Shown piece after piece: positions 50,101-60,000 of a stretch of 64,000 nt of DNA; the stretch's first letter is position 1, and every line of letters starts with the position of its first letter. Position numbers and translations under genes: made by a program. The notes under the pieces are model-generated. The model was not told where the DNA came from. It saw only the letters and a list, made by a program, of their open reading frames with translations, and ran no database searches. The stretch is from Paralvinella palmiformis (taxonomy: Eukaryota; Annelida; Polychaeta; Terebellida; Alvinellidae), in the NCBI GenBank assembly GCA_025642065.1, contig JAODUP010000436.1, forward strand, positions 575,001-639,000, in the 5' to 3' direction.

Positions 50101-53100
50101 GACTTGAAAAAAATGAAAATGGCATTGTGTGATGATACAACAATAGCTGACTTATTCAATAAATTTTTTTGTGAGTGTTTTCACACATGAGAACAGAGAT
50201 ATTCCAGACATGGCACCCAAATATAACACCCAGGATAGTTTCAACACATGCTTCTCAACATATATCGTTGAAAAGGAACTCAAGAAACAAAAAGTAATCA
50301 AGTCAGTCGGATCAGATGACTTCCGTCAAACAGTGCCGAGTGAGATCTCCCCTTCCATTAAACTGCTAGTGCTAATGAGCATCATTTTAATACAATCTTA
50401 TGTAGAAGGACATTGATTGGAAAATTCCCACATGGAAAATGATGGAGTCAGTAAACAGATTCACAACCTATTTTGTGACCAGCAATCATGATTTTTTTAA
50501 AGTTAAAAACAACACTGATTTAAATCAAACAACTCTGCCAGCAACATGGATTTGTTTTGGGATGCTCTTGCATGACACAATTTACTGGTTACTTTGGAAG
50601 TATGGTCAGAGTTGCTGGTGCCCCCATTGAGCTTCTGACACTGTTCCTCACCAAACATTGTTAAACAAATGAAAGGCATTTGGTGTAACTGGCAAGCTGT
50701 TGGAGAGAATCTGAGACTTTAAATTGGACTAAAGGCAGAGAATGATACTGGTAATCAATGGACAGCTGTTAGTTAGTATGGGCAGATATCCTAAACAGAA
50801 TTCCCCAAAGAAGTGTGCTGGCTCCAATTCCCAGGGTTGGAAAAAATCAGAATTTTTCCAGAATAAATCAGATTTCTTCAATCAAATTGATTTATTTGAT
50901 TTTTTCAACATTCTTGACAATCTCATAAGAAATAATATGTAATTCTGAAAATAAATAAATATGTGGAATATCATAATATACCCAATATGCTGAACATTTC
51001 ATTCTTAGTATTTTTAAAGAATAAAAGCAAAGCTGTTATGTACAAATGTAAAATTTATTTAAAAATACATACAGTTAAATCAACTGGCAGTAGCAAAGTG
51101 AGTAATCAGGTAAGTATAAATTTAAGATAATCTGAAAAAATCATGGTAATTAAATCAATGATTAAATTGATGATTTAAGAAATTTGATGAAATCAATACC
51201 AACCCTGCCCATCCCATTTGTTATTTTCATAAATTACCTGAGTATAACAAAAATATTTACAGATAATTGGATATGATATCCTTCAACAGTACCCATACAA
51301 GCTCGTGAAATGGTCACACAAATGGCAACTAAGGTTTTTTGAAGCCAAGAGCAAAAGACTCCATCTAGGCAGCTCAAATCAGAGGTTAAAATACTGGATG
51401 GAATCTGGATTGTCCACTCAAGGATGCAGCCAGAATCTGGTCAAAAGTCATGTTAGACTGGGCATGTGGCACACATTCCTCAGCCAAAGAGCTGTAAATC
51501 ATTGGATCTCACTTCATGCTGAAGTGATCAAATCCTGTCACTGAAAACATTCATATCTAGGTTGGGCAAGTTTTGGCTTGTGAAGCAATACAAATTCCCA
51601 GGATCATTATGTTTAGTTAATAGCGTACCATTCAAAACTGGAATAAATAATCAGACAATGTCTCAAGTCTATATTCGGTACATCTGGTATCAAACCAACG
51701 TGGGGGGTGGTTAATGGAATTCAGTAATTACTTCACTAACTTCATTTACGAAGTGCCAATACAACTGACTGGTAAATGTTTTGTGTGGCAAAGACTAAAC
51801 CACAAACGTGCCCACAAAGTTAAATGGGTGCTGGAGGTTTCATCGCCATGGACAGTTCACGACCTGGCATATTTCCAATTTCTAGACAGTTCACCGCGAG
51901 ATGGTTCACCCCCCATGCTGGATGATTCACTTCCCAAGTTTATATAATTTCAAATATCAGAATGGAGCGTGTTTGGTCGCCCAATCAGGACAAATAATAA
52001 TGTTGAAGGGTGACACAAGCACAGTAACACCCAAGCTCACTTTCAACAATCCCTCAATATGTACTTACCAATTGACACACTTCACAAAGAATCTCAAAAC
52101 GTTAGTCTGCAAATACAGTTTCTGTCAAATGGTGCAGTATTGGGATACCAGCAAGCCAAATATTGCAAGATGCAAGCCATAATTTTCAAAGCCTGGCAAA
52201 ACCTAGTTGATGGCGAGATCTCAGCCAAACAACTCCTAAAGCTATGTTCTAAATTGAACAGTCCAACCATCAGGGTGAATAGTGAGCCAGATGCAGAATA
52301 GTGTAGTATGCACATATGCCAATGACTCTAATATCATATCATAAAATGAATAATACTTTTGCATTTTATAATGAATCACATCAACATATTATATTGAGTA
52401 TTTAATCATATTATCAATATTGATCTAGGCTATTAACAAATAAAGATTCAACATTTTACGATTTGTGGATTTTGGGTGTAGATCTATGTCAGGGGGCTAT
52501 TTTCATCATTTAATTCTATGCTAAAACACTGATTATATTTTGACACATTTGTGTTATGTATTACTATATTGCTACCATATGTTTACTCAAAAATTAGCTT
52601 TTGACTGTGAACCGTCCAGATATTTTAAGCTGTGAATCGCCCAAGGCGGTGAAACGTCTGGCAATCAGTTAAACCACGGAACTCGCCAGTTACGCTATCA
52701 TAACTATGACAATCACACTTAAGTTTGAGTATGACTTGTGAGTCACAGTTGCTTGAACCAGGTCCAGGCCTCAGGATCTGAAGCTAGGTTGCTGCCATTC
52801 ACCAGGCTCCCAGAGTCCAGACAATATTAAAAGACCTCTTGGTTCTAGTCTATCTGTCTATTGAATATATTATTCAATAATAGTCAATAATCTCATTTGT
52901 CATCGTGATGGCTGTTCAACCTGTTGCCAATAAATAATTTCTTGACAACAAAAGGCGAAAAGCCAACACGATGACAAACTGGATATCAAACTACGGAATA
53001 TAACGCTGAGCATGTCAGGTATTCCGCTCTTTACGCCTGCCCTATGCCATGCCCCATATCATGTGTTTAGTGCCTGCCACTGTTTATCAAGCCTAGATTT

Positions 53101-53281
53101 AAACAACAAAATTCACTATAAACCAAAACCTATAACGAGATACATTTACCAATTATATACATGTGACTGTTAAATTTTTATTTAAGTGTTCACAGCATTT
53201 TAAATACACTTACTGTTGCTGACTAGTATAAAATTTCGCCTGTATGTGAGGCACATTTTCGTGGAACATGGGCGCCGCCAT
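36438..53281 (-). CDS. WDR12: WDR12, ribosome biogenesis WD-repeat protein, complete 12-exon gene
   Basis: WDR12 (yeast Ytm1) is a nucleolar subunit of the PES1-BOP1-WDR12 (PeBoW) complex needed for pre-rRNA processing and 60S assembly. Splicing 53281-53214, 45121-45033, 44846-44746, 43080-42974, 42790-42675, 42218-42058, 41322-41277, 40309-40227, 39769-39629, 39305-39200, 37372-37240 and 36588-36438 keeps one frame. It gives 433 residues, against about 423 in human. All introns have GT and AG ends. An N-terminal ubiquitin-like NLE domain (about 15-100, with [13 protein letters not shown]) precedes seven WD40 repeats. Repeat ends include [51 protein letters not shown] and ADNSLKIF. A charged insert with KPHKRKK lies between repeats 3 and 4, as in orthologues. 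ATG 53281 is chosen over the in-frame ATG at 53269 because of its better context. Intron 1 is 8.1 kb and repeat-filled. No disruption is seen. Confidence 0.97.
37240..37372 (-). CDS. WDR12: WDR12 exon 11 (WD repeat 6)
   Basis: This exon encodes [20 protein letters not shown] and [15 protein letters not shown]. The acceptor is CTATAATAG and the donor GTATGT. The first two bases complete an Asp codon begun in exon 10. Confidence 0.96.
37563..38993. repeat. Minisatellite, 68-bp unit, about 21 copies, in WDR12 intron 10
   Basis: The unit begins GCCAGCACCAATGG and includes TGAGTGAGTGGTTGTT and GGTCACACCTGG. Copy starts at 37563, 37631 and 37699 confirm the 68-bp period. Copies differ by a few substitutions, and one is a base short. 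The array runs straight into the body of a SINE-B copy at its right end, so it is an amplified SINE 3' end. Confidence 0.95.
38990..39112 (-). mobile_element. SINE-B copy adjoining the minisatellite
   Basis: This is the body and tRNA-like head of a SINE-B element on the minus strand. Its GAGT-bearing 3' end is the source sequence of the 68-bp array to its left. Confidence 0.65.
39200..39305 (-). CDS. WDR12: WDR12 exon 10 (WD repeat 5)
   Basis: This exon encodes [17 protein letters not shown] and [15 protein letters not shown]. The acceptor is ATTTTTAG and the donor GTAAAG. The intron downstream of it holds the 68-bp minisatellite. Confidence 0.95.
39629..39769 (-). CDS. WDR12: WDR12 exon 9 (WD repeat 4)
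   Basis: This exon encodes [19 protein letters not shown] and [18 protein letters not shown], a full WD40 repeat. The acceptor is CTTATTAG and the donor GTTAGT. Confidence 0.96.
39846..40030 (-). mobile_element. SINE-A2 copy in a WDR12 intron
   Basis: Reverse copy: head AACCACCATGGCCTAACTGG, B box GGTTCAAACCC and the usual GGCCCATTCAGCC body. Confidence 0.75.
40227..40309 (-). CDS. WDR12: WDR12 exon 8 (charged linker)
   Basis: This exon encodes the acidic-then-basic linker [20 protein letters not shown] between repeats 3 and 4. It is poorly conserved in sequence but conserved in character. The acceptor is TAGTTTCAG and the donor GTATGG. Confidence 0.92.
40676..40838 (-). mobile_element. SINE-A copy in a WDR12 intron
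   Basis: A reverse-strand copy, head GGCGCCTCCGTGG at 40838. An internal deletion removes part of the middle. Confidence 0.85.
41277..41322 (-). CDS. WDR12: WDR12 exon 7 (WD repeat 3 end)
   Basis: This is a 46-base micro-exon encoding [15 protein letters not shown]. The acceptor is CATTTCAG and the donor GTTAGT. It is found only by matching the human [14 protein letters not shown] segment. Confidence 0.94.
41444..41797. mobile_element. Foldback element built of GGAATTG repeats
   Basis: The left end CAGACATGGGGTTAATTC pairs with the right end GAATTGACCCCATATCTG. Most of the interior is variants of GGAATTG. It lies in a WDR12 intron. The CAG-type end resembles hAT-like MITEs, but no clear 8-bp target duplication is seen. 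Confidence 0.6.
42058..42218 (-). CDS. WDR12: WDR12 exon 6 (WD repeats 2-3)
   Basis: This exon encodes [17 protein letters not shown] followed by [19 protein letters not shown], the end of repeat 2 and the GH start of repeat 3. The acceptor is TTTGACAG and the donor GTAAGT. Confidence 0.95.
42412..42444. repeat. (AT)n microsatellite in a WDR12 intron
   Basis: An AT array between exons 5 and 6. Confidence 0.96.
42675..42790 (-). CDS. WDR12: WDR12 exon 5 (WD repeats 1-2)
   Basis: This exon encodes [31 protein letters not shown] and CVAWIRN. The acceptor is GTTATTTTAG and the donor GTGAGT. It ends WD repeat 1 and begins repeat 2. Confidence 0.95.
42974..43080 (-). CDS. WDR12: WDR12 exon 4 (NLE end to first WD repeat)
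   Basis: This exon encodes [19 protein letters not shown] and [13 protein letters not shown], the junction of the NLE domain with the propeller. The acceptor is CCTACAG. The donor GTAGGT is preceded by TA, which with the next exon's T makes Tyr. Confidence 0.93.
44403..44605 (-). mobile_element. SINE-B copy in a WDR12 intron
   Basis: Reverse copy with B box GGTTCAAATC, the TTTGTATGATAC body segment and a CTCACTCACTC tail at 44403. Confidence 0.78.
44746..44846 (-). CDS. WDR12: WDR12 exon 3 (NLE domain)
   Basis: This exon encodes the NLE core, with [20 protein letters not shown]. The acceptor is ATCTTGCAG and the donor GTATGT. It matches the human segment EFDFLIKGQFLRMPLDKHM. Confidence 0.95.
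45033..45121 (-). CDS. WDR12: WDR12 exon 2 (NLE domain)
   Basis: This exon encodes the first half of the NLE ubiquitin-like domain, with [15 protein letters not shown] and [12 protein letters not shown]. The acceptor is TTCAATAG and the donor GTAATG. It joins exons 1 and 3 in phase. Confidence 0.93.
46398..46530. repeat. Two-copy tandem repeat of about 67 bp
   Basis: CTTCCAAACCGTTACAACAT and AATTATTCATTTCTCTCT recur in order with few differences, in WDR12 intron 1. Confidence 0.85.
47110..47147. repeat. (AC)n microsatellite abutting SINE-A2
   Basis: An AC array ending where the SINE-A2 head begins. Confidence 0.96.
47149..47318 (+). mobile_element. SINE-A2 copy in WDR12 intron 1
   Basis: Head GGCCTCGATGGCCTAACTAG directly after an AC microsatellite, with the body TTACCTTTGGAGGTTG and TTCACAAAAGT. 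The B box is degraded. Confidence 0.72.
47839..47950. repeat. Two abutting perfect hairpins in WDR12 intron 1
   Basis: Arms 47839-47870 and 47872-47903 are perfect complements of 32 bp with a 1-base centre. Arms 47904-47922 and 47932-47950 are perfect complements of 19 bp with a 9-base loop. The second begins on the base after the first ends. Confidence 0.95.
48405..51570 (+). mobile_element. Decayed CR1-like non-LTR retrotransposon
   Basis: The relic lies antisense inside WDR12 intron 1. An endonuclease-type domain spans about 48405-49265, with segments such as [10 protein letters not shown] and [12 protein letters not shown] followed by [11 protein letters not shown]. About 50030-50420 holds the linker to reverse transcriptase, with [16 protein letters not shown] and a degenerate SDDF motif. 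About 51300-51560 shows the reverse transcriptase C-terminal side, [11 protein letters not shown] and [18 protein letters not shown]. Many frameshifts and stops break it, and the catalytic core is largely gone, so it is inactive. The order endonuclease then RT and the motif style fit CR1/L2 clades. Confidence 0.85.
51837..52655. mobile_element. Candidate DNA element with about 24-bp (extendable) inverted ends
   Basis: GTTTCATCGCCATGG (51837-51860 region) pairs with the inverse of 52632-52655 at 19 of 24 positions. Further inside, TCTAGACAGTTCAC at the left pairs with TCTGGACGGTTCAC, read inward from the right. The interior holds an unrecognised frame. I cannot assign a superfamily. Confidence 0.5.
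52059..52301 (+). CDS. Unrecognised 80-residue frame inside the inverted-repeat element
   Basis: I do not recognise this protein. It reads [19 protein letters not shown], then a helix-like [20 protein letters not shown], and ends in NSEPDAE. The frame is open back to about 52013. An AATAAA sits about 140 bases after the stop (near 52438). It may be a fragment of a transposon-encoded protein, given the inverted ends around it, or a chance frame. Confidence 0.3.
   Translation: MYLPIDTLHKESQNVSLQIQFLSNGAVLGYQQAKYCKMQAIIFKAWQNLVDGEISAKQLLKLCSKLNSPTIRVNSEPDAE
53214..53281 (-). CDS. WDR12: WDR12 exon 1
   Basis: This exon encodes residues 1-22 plus two bases of codon 23, including QAKFYTSQQ, which corresponds to the conserved LQTRFYTDNKK of vertebrate WDR12. 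It is too short to stand out as an open frame and was located by homology and by the consensus donor GTAAGT at 53213. The initiator sits in AAAATGGCGGC, a YY1-like context. A second in-frame ATG lies 12 bases downstream. Confidence 0.9.
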
Positions 53282-53420
53282 TTTTATCAATTGTCGAGAA
53301 ACTGTCTATTTCGTTCAAGCTAAAGGACGCTTTGACAGCTGGCCCTGAAATTATCTACGGACATTCCCTTTACGTACGGTGTTATATTGTATGCATATAC
53401 GATGTTGTGCATCTTGGTTA
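53270..53420. promoter_or_regulatory. WDR12 promoter region, possibly shared with DAGLB
   Basis: This segment just upstream of WDR12 is richer in CpG than its surroundings and carries GCCGCCATTTTT, the reverse of a YY1-type site. Housekeeping genes often drive divergent transcripts from such sites. The DAGLB first non-coding exon may start nearby, but no plus-strand exon can be defined by eye. Confidence 0.5.
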
Positions 53421-53800
53421 AAAAGTAATGTTTCGTAGTAAATGTGATGCAGTGTATATGTTTAGTATTTAATGAAAAATTTATAATTGTGCATTTATCG
53501 AATATGTCAGTTAGCCTTAGCTAGCTTAGATACTAAGATACTATAGTTAGGCTGCTTTAGCCTTAGCCTAACTTACCATTATTAGGCCGTAAGGGTAACT
53601 GACTAACTCATTATTCTATTTAGTTTATTCTAGTCTATAACAGGCAGATTCTCTGTTAACTCGAGCCGTGCATTATGTTTATCGGTAAACATCCGAGGTA
53701 CAACTGGAGGTACAACTGTTTTGATTACCCTGGATTTACTTCTGAGTATATGCAACTATTGAATAATTAGCCCATAATTGCATAAAGACCCACATCTGAT

Positions 53801-53953
53801 TCATATCTGTATAATCAGGTAATATGTAAACACTCTATATTACCTGAAATATTCAGTTAATACGTCTATTGCTAACTGATATTTAATACACATTACCTGA
53901 AAATTTCAGGTAATATACATGATAACTGCTGATTATACAGATTAACTGGAACA
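53801..53953. mobile_element. Palindromic MITE, copy 3
   Basis: This is a diverged copy with ATCTGTATAATCAGGTAAT at the left and its inverse at the right. It lies between WDR12 and DAGLB. Confidence 0.75.
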
Positions 53954-54689
53954 TATATAATATATATTGTTTGGGATTTATGTCTGATGCTTGAAGCTGA
54001 CAATGAGGATGAGTAATATCAAATATGTCACTGGTGTCATACTCTTTGCTAGTAAACAGTAGTGTAAGTTAAACATAACGCTATGTAGATAGATGCATGT
54101 TCTTTTTTAAATTTCATTTTATTTGTTTTGTACACTAATGTATATATACATATAATAACACTAAAATACCAGGATAGCACAAGAAAGTGAAAACACTTAT
54201 TTGTGGTTCTCTTAATGTCTTAATTTAATAGAGCTGTCTTCAACTAGTTGATTGAATCATCACAATTGATTTTATTTATTCCAAATCGTATAAATACAAC
54301 GATTATTATAAATATTGCAGTAGAATATAAATATCACAATTAAAGTGTTCCAATGATGAAAAAAGCATGACACTAAAACTAAATGCTAGTAATTTCATAA
54401 AATTTATTTCCATAGGTTTGTATTTTAGTTTGTACAAAAGCAGTCAAAATTCACTGTGGCCAGGTTAAACAATTCATAGGTCTCACATGCCTATATATAA
54501 TGGATTCAATCAATAGGAGGCAAAATTCACATAAAGTGATCAGTGCATCCCACCAACAGAAGAAAAATATCCCATAAAGAAGATACCCTTCGTTTAACTG
54601 AATCATACATCCACTATTAAATATTGCATATACAGAAAATGTAGACAACACTAACTTTAGTTAGGGGGGTCATTCAGATATGATATTGC

Positions 54690-54867
54690 GGGGTGCCTCC
54701 GTGGTCTAGCAGTAGCATGCTGGACCACAGATCACTACCACCTGTGTTCGAATGCCGGCGTGGGCATATCTGAAGGTTGTTTCGTCTCATTACCTTTGGA
54801 AGTTGCTCGGCCCATTTAGCCTACCTTGTGCATAAAAGTGGCCGTAAAACATCAATCATCATCATCA
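54690..54867 (+). mobile_element. SINE-A copy with 16-bp target duplication
   Basis: A full copy in the WDR12-DAGLB interval. Perfect flanking repeats TCAGATATGATATTGC lie at 54674-54689 and 54868-54883, so the insertion is young. Confidence 0.94.
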
Positions 54868-54949
54868 TCAGATATGATATTGCAGCAAACTTCCAGATCA
54901 AAGCTTGAATCTGACTTAAATCTGTATTTGTGGAATTTTTAATCAGGAA

Positions 54950-55030
54950 GTTTACCCTCTGTTACATCTCCCTGATGTAATCAGGACTGGGGCTGGACAA
55001 AACAACTCACTCATTTGCTCACTCACTTTT
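54950..55030 (+). mobile_element. SINE-B 3' fragment
   Basis: Only the end is seen: TCCCTGATGTAATCAGG, then ACAACTCACTCATTTGC and CTCACTCAC tail. Confidence 0.45.
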
Positions 55031-56254
55031 GGTATCTAATACTGTAAATATACAGATGTGAAGGTTTTTATTTTATCAAGAATGTCAGTGTATTTATATT
55101 AATTGTTTGTATGCAGAAATTCAAATATTAAAGGTTTCTTTGAAAATCGATATATGTAATTTCATATTTACCCATTCCTTAATGTTCTCATTTTTGTCAG
55201 GTGTTAATCGGAGTAAATTTTACTTCTAATCCCTTTAAGCCAATTGAATTTGGAGTAAATTTTACTTTTAAGCCAATTGAATTTGTACTTGTTTTAGTTA
55301 TTTAGTTATCAATGAATTGGAATACATTTACTTTTGATTTTTGTGATAATAAAATTTAAGCTTGAAGATTACATTCAGAAGAGGAGAAAAGTGGAATGGA
55401 GAAAACTATTACATTTGTCATATGGAAGAAATAAATTAAAAACAGTTGTTGTATGTTTTAAAATATATTTTTTTATGGGTATTTCTATAATTGTGATGAT
55501 TCTATTCTTAGGCAAATGTGGCAATATAATCCCAATCAAGTGTCCTGTTGAGGTGGATCTTTTATTTGCTCCTGGCATGTCACAAATTAACGATAAAACA
55601 AATATATAAATTCAATCAAAATTCTTTTATTCATTATATTAATCACAAGCATTAATAGTTACATTACATAATACTAAAAGGATTATAACCGGAGATTTGT
55701 AACCGCTTATAAGTGATACACCTCGTAAAATAATTAGTACAAATAATATGATGGTCTTAAATTTTATTATAAAATATCCAATAAGGACAACAAATGTAAG
55801 TTATGTTATTAGTTAAGAGTTACATAATTAATACATACAATTAATTTAATAATACGTACATAATACATGTATCTAAAGTACGAAATAAATATCAGTAATG
55901 ATTTATATGTGGTTTAGACCTTTTTGAAATTTAAGGATTGATGTGCTTATTTTAATGTTATTATTCAGTTTATGCAGCATCTTCAACTCCACTGATGCCA
56001 ATTCAGAATAATTTTAATAATCAGAATAAAAATAATTACTTGTATGTGGTCTGTGGAGGTTTGAATTATTGGCCTTTTGCATAACTCAGTTTTGAATATG
56101 GTGAAACCTTCAAGTTTTGGACTTTCTAAATAAATAAAATTGTCAGTATCAACTCTGTTTTCTTATTACAAACAATTCTAATTGTCTTCTTTTATATCAT
56201 CATAGCTGGATATAAACATTAAGCATAAGTATTACCCCCTCAAATTTATATTCG

Positions 56255-56582
56255 AGCCATGATAGCACAGTTAAAGCGTAAGTCTCAGAGCCGAACGGTC
56301 GTGGGTTCAATTCTCCATGAGCTGCAATCCTGTCATGTAACGACTGGTTCACTCATCCATATAAAATGAGTACCTGACAGGACGCGATGGCTATGTGTTT
56401 GAGTAATGCCTTGTGCCTATAATGGCAGCATGTGTTTATGCTCCCTTGGGAGTTGAGATATGTGCTGGGTGGAAACAGGTCTGAGTCGGGGATAATAATA
56501 TTGTAAATAATATTGTAAAGTGCCATAGAGCAGCTTCTAGCTGAATGGGGTGGTATTATAAATATCACATATTATTATTATA
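56255..56582 (+). mobile_element. SINE-C copy upstream of DAGLB coding start
   Basis: Forward copy with the same segments as 19925-20272: the B box GGTTCAATTC, CGACTGGTTCACTCATCCAT, TATAATGGCAGC, GGGAGTTGAGATATGTG and a TATTATTATTATAA tail. Confidence 0.87.
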
Positions 56583-56787
56583 AATTACAGAAGCATATTT
56601 TAAATATGGTAACACAAATAAACAATGCGTGGTATATTTTTTTCTAATTTAACATATCGGTGTGTCAAGAATAATATAAGTGCCTCCTCTTTTTTTCTGA
56701 TTTAGCAAGCCGTTGCATTTAAAGTTCAAACACATGCGACTGAAAAAATAACACTTGGTGAAATAAATAATAATATTTTCTTTTCAG

Positions 56788-56899
56788 TAAACTGTTTTGA
56801 CCTGATGCCATCTTTGGTAGCTTTTGGTCACAGATGGGGCATAGGAAGTGATGACCTTGCTGTACCTGCTGCCCTTGAAGCTGCAGCATCAGCAACTTG
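56788..56899 (+). CDS. DAGLB: DAGLB first coding exon
   Basis: The acceptor TTTTCAG is followed by 17 bases of 5'UTR, then ATG at 56805 encoding MPSLVAFGHRWGIGSDDLAV through T31. The donor GTTTGT follows TG, which completes Trp32 with the next exon. Confidence 0.92.
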
Positions 56900-57025
56900 G
56901 TTTGTAGATGTTACATTTCTGACATATTGATGCCTTTTTAAGTTTTTCTAAAGAACATATCTATATTAAAAGTAAATTACAGGAGAATTTTCAGAATCTC
57001 TGTCAAATTACTTATTGATTCTGTA

Positions 57026-57074
<49 letters not shown>

Positions 57075-60000
57075 AGAATTCATGCTTTTTCCTATCAAAT
57101 TCACCATCAAATCATTGAAATAAATATTTTCCTGGTTAAGTGACATTTATTTACATTGACTTTTGGTTAGAGGGGTTTTGTTTATGTCTACAAATAATAA
57201 TAATGGCAATAATAATAATAACGTATTTATAGATTCAGTGATTAAGCCATTCAGAAGTGCTGTATAATTATGTAAAATGAGTGGTAAATGGGATTAATAA
57301 AATATGATAATAAAGATTTTAAAATACATTGACAAGGAAAAAGAGACTAAAGATTGTATCTAATTTTAAACAAATGAGTCTTTATTTTATTTGATATTTG
57401 AAGGATTCAACCAATTTTGAGTAGTTCATGTTATATTTGCATTTTATCACGACAAGAAAGTGATTTCTCACATATAATATCATTGTTGGAAATCAAACAA
57501 GTGAAAGACATGAATATAAAGCCCACAATATTTCATCGTGGACAAAACTCTTCAAATATCATGGATAAGAATTGAACTTTTATAATAAGCAATTGGAAAT
57601 TAAAAAAAACCATTTGGAATAACACTGAAAGTATAAATTAAATAGAAATACACTGTAAGAGGATTTCCTCATTATGTTATATCATCATCAACAAAGGTTG
57701 TTGTGTTCATGGAAGCTTAGGAATATACAAGGTAGTACAGTTTCTATGCATTTATCTAAACACACACACTTTCAATACAATAAATAGTGTTCACCTAAGT
57801 TTTTAATCTATCAAGTTTAATATATGTTTGTAATAAGTCTTGCAACTTTATTTGGTATTAATGAATTAATTAACTGCATATACTGATATAATGTACTATT
57901 TAGTTTCTTTTTTAATGTTTAAACAATGTTGTAGTTTGTTTCAGTAAAAGAAGTTTTGAAATATATGGAAAAAACACAACACTATCATAAAACTGAAATG
58001 AGATTTAACATTTATATGAATATTTTCAGTGTTGAAAGAATTATGGAAGTTTAAAATATAAAATTTAAAAACAAATTGATTATTAGTTACATTTTGCTTG
58101 ATGAAATGGAAAGAATTACATTATTGTAAATTATTTCAGTATTAAAAAAGCTGTTAAAATTAGATGTGTCTTGAGACTTTAACAGTAGATCTAGGCTTTA
58201 GCTGTCATGTTAAGTTTCATGCCAAGGGATGATTCCGTTTTACTAATGGACACTGTATTCCTTAAAGAATTCTGACAAACCTTTAGAGATATAGTAATTA
58301 AATATGTTCACTAAAATATCATCTCAATAGGGCTGCTATTCTAATATGCTACAATTCAAAGTATTATATAATGTGTCTTTGTTCTTTTGGAGGATCTACA
58401 TTTGTTTATTTCTCAACGTTCTGGTTATTATATAATATTATCATCTGACAGTGCATCTTTAGAAAGGACAAAACTATATTGGCGGATGGTTGACATGCAC
58501 ATTTAAAGGGGGAATGCATAACATCAGTTTTATTTCAAGCATATTAACTACTCAGTAGATATGAATCATTGTACAAATGAATAACATGAATCTATCTTAA
58601 TGATGTTCTATGAATATACAGACATAGTTAGTTTTCAATTATCCAGATTTATTTCTCTCTTTAAAAAATGCACATTTGTGTATAAGACTGTACTTTATCA
58701 ACTTTACTTTGAGTTTCTACTGACAGTTAGTGTTAGTGGGAAACACTGTCTAACTGTATTATGGTATTTTGTGATGTTCTTAAATCAGACTTGATTTATT
58801 TTTTCCTTTCACTATACATGTATATAGATTTATAATAAAAATATATTATGTTATAGGTTGCTATAATAAACTTGTCTTAATATATGTCTGCAGGCTGTTC
58901 TGGTTTGGACGAAGACTGTACAACATCTGTAATGGTCTCCCAGTTGCACCATGGGCCACAGCTGTAAAGTGGCTGTTTACAGGAGCCACTGCCCTGTATT
59001 CCTGTAATATGGTATTACTCGGAAGCATCATACACACAAGTTTCCTAGGGACCATCATCAATCCGGGACCAAGACGAAAGATTTCTTATCTGCTGAAAGT
59101 CAAGGTGACGTACCATCATCCATCAGTTCAGTTGTTTGTCATTTGCTTTTATGTCTGACCCATGTATGGAATCGGTTCCAATTTGTCAATTCCAGTTCGA
59201 TTGAGTTCTATTTTATCAATTCCAGTTCCACATAAACTAATTGATATCAGTTCTGTTTAAGATAAAATACGTACAAAACAAGATGAAAATCTGACTTTTA
59301 TTCGTCTTATTCTTTCCTCTATCAGAACACACATTGATTAGAGCATAGTGTACTAGAAACCTCTAGGCCAAAGTTCAAATCTCAGTGTTACCTGTGTTTG
59401 TAGGTTGTTTACATATATCCCTGATGGGACCAATGTCAAAGTTAAATGCTTTCATCTACCAGGATATTTGGTTTTACATGTATTGATTCCTGCTTGTGTA
59501 TTAACGACTTAATTTGCAAACTGATTTCGATGTCACTGAAACATTTTACTTAATTATTTCTCAGTTCAGAAGTCAATAAAGCCAATCATGGATGGCTAAG
59601 TGAAAAATTATCATAAATGATTTTGACAGTTTATCAAGTCTAGTTCCACATTTATCAGTTACAAGTTAAAAACAATATGGTGTGTTCCAGTTTCTGCATT
59701 GGAACTGATCATCATCTGGAAAGTGACAAAGTGATATGAACCCCATGTCTGCCATTTAACATTATCAACCAAGAAATTTAATTGGGTGAATATAGATGGA
59801 TTTATGTATTGTTGCATTATGGATTATGTGGATCCTCATCATTATAAGGTAGGGGTGCCTCTGTGGTCTAGTTGGTACCACAATGGACCATAGATCACTA
59901 GCACCTGAGTTCAAATCTCGGCATAGGCACATCTGAAGGGTGTTTCATATTTGACTTTGCTTCATTACCTTTGGAGGACGCTCGGCCCATTTAGCCTACC

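Larger units (their letters stand above)
53960..56250. other. WDR12-DAGLB interval and probable DAGLB 5' region
   Basis: AT-rich. It holds a young SINE-A and a SINE-B fragment. A 5'UTR exon of DAGLB must lie here or closer to 53.3 kb, but I cannot place it. Confidence 0.5.
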
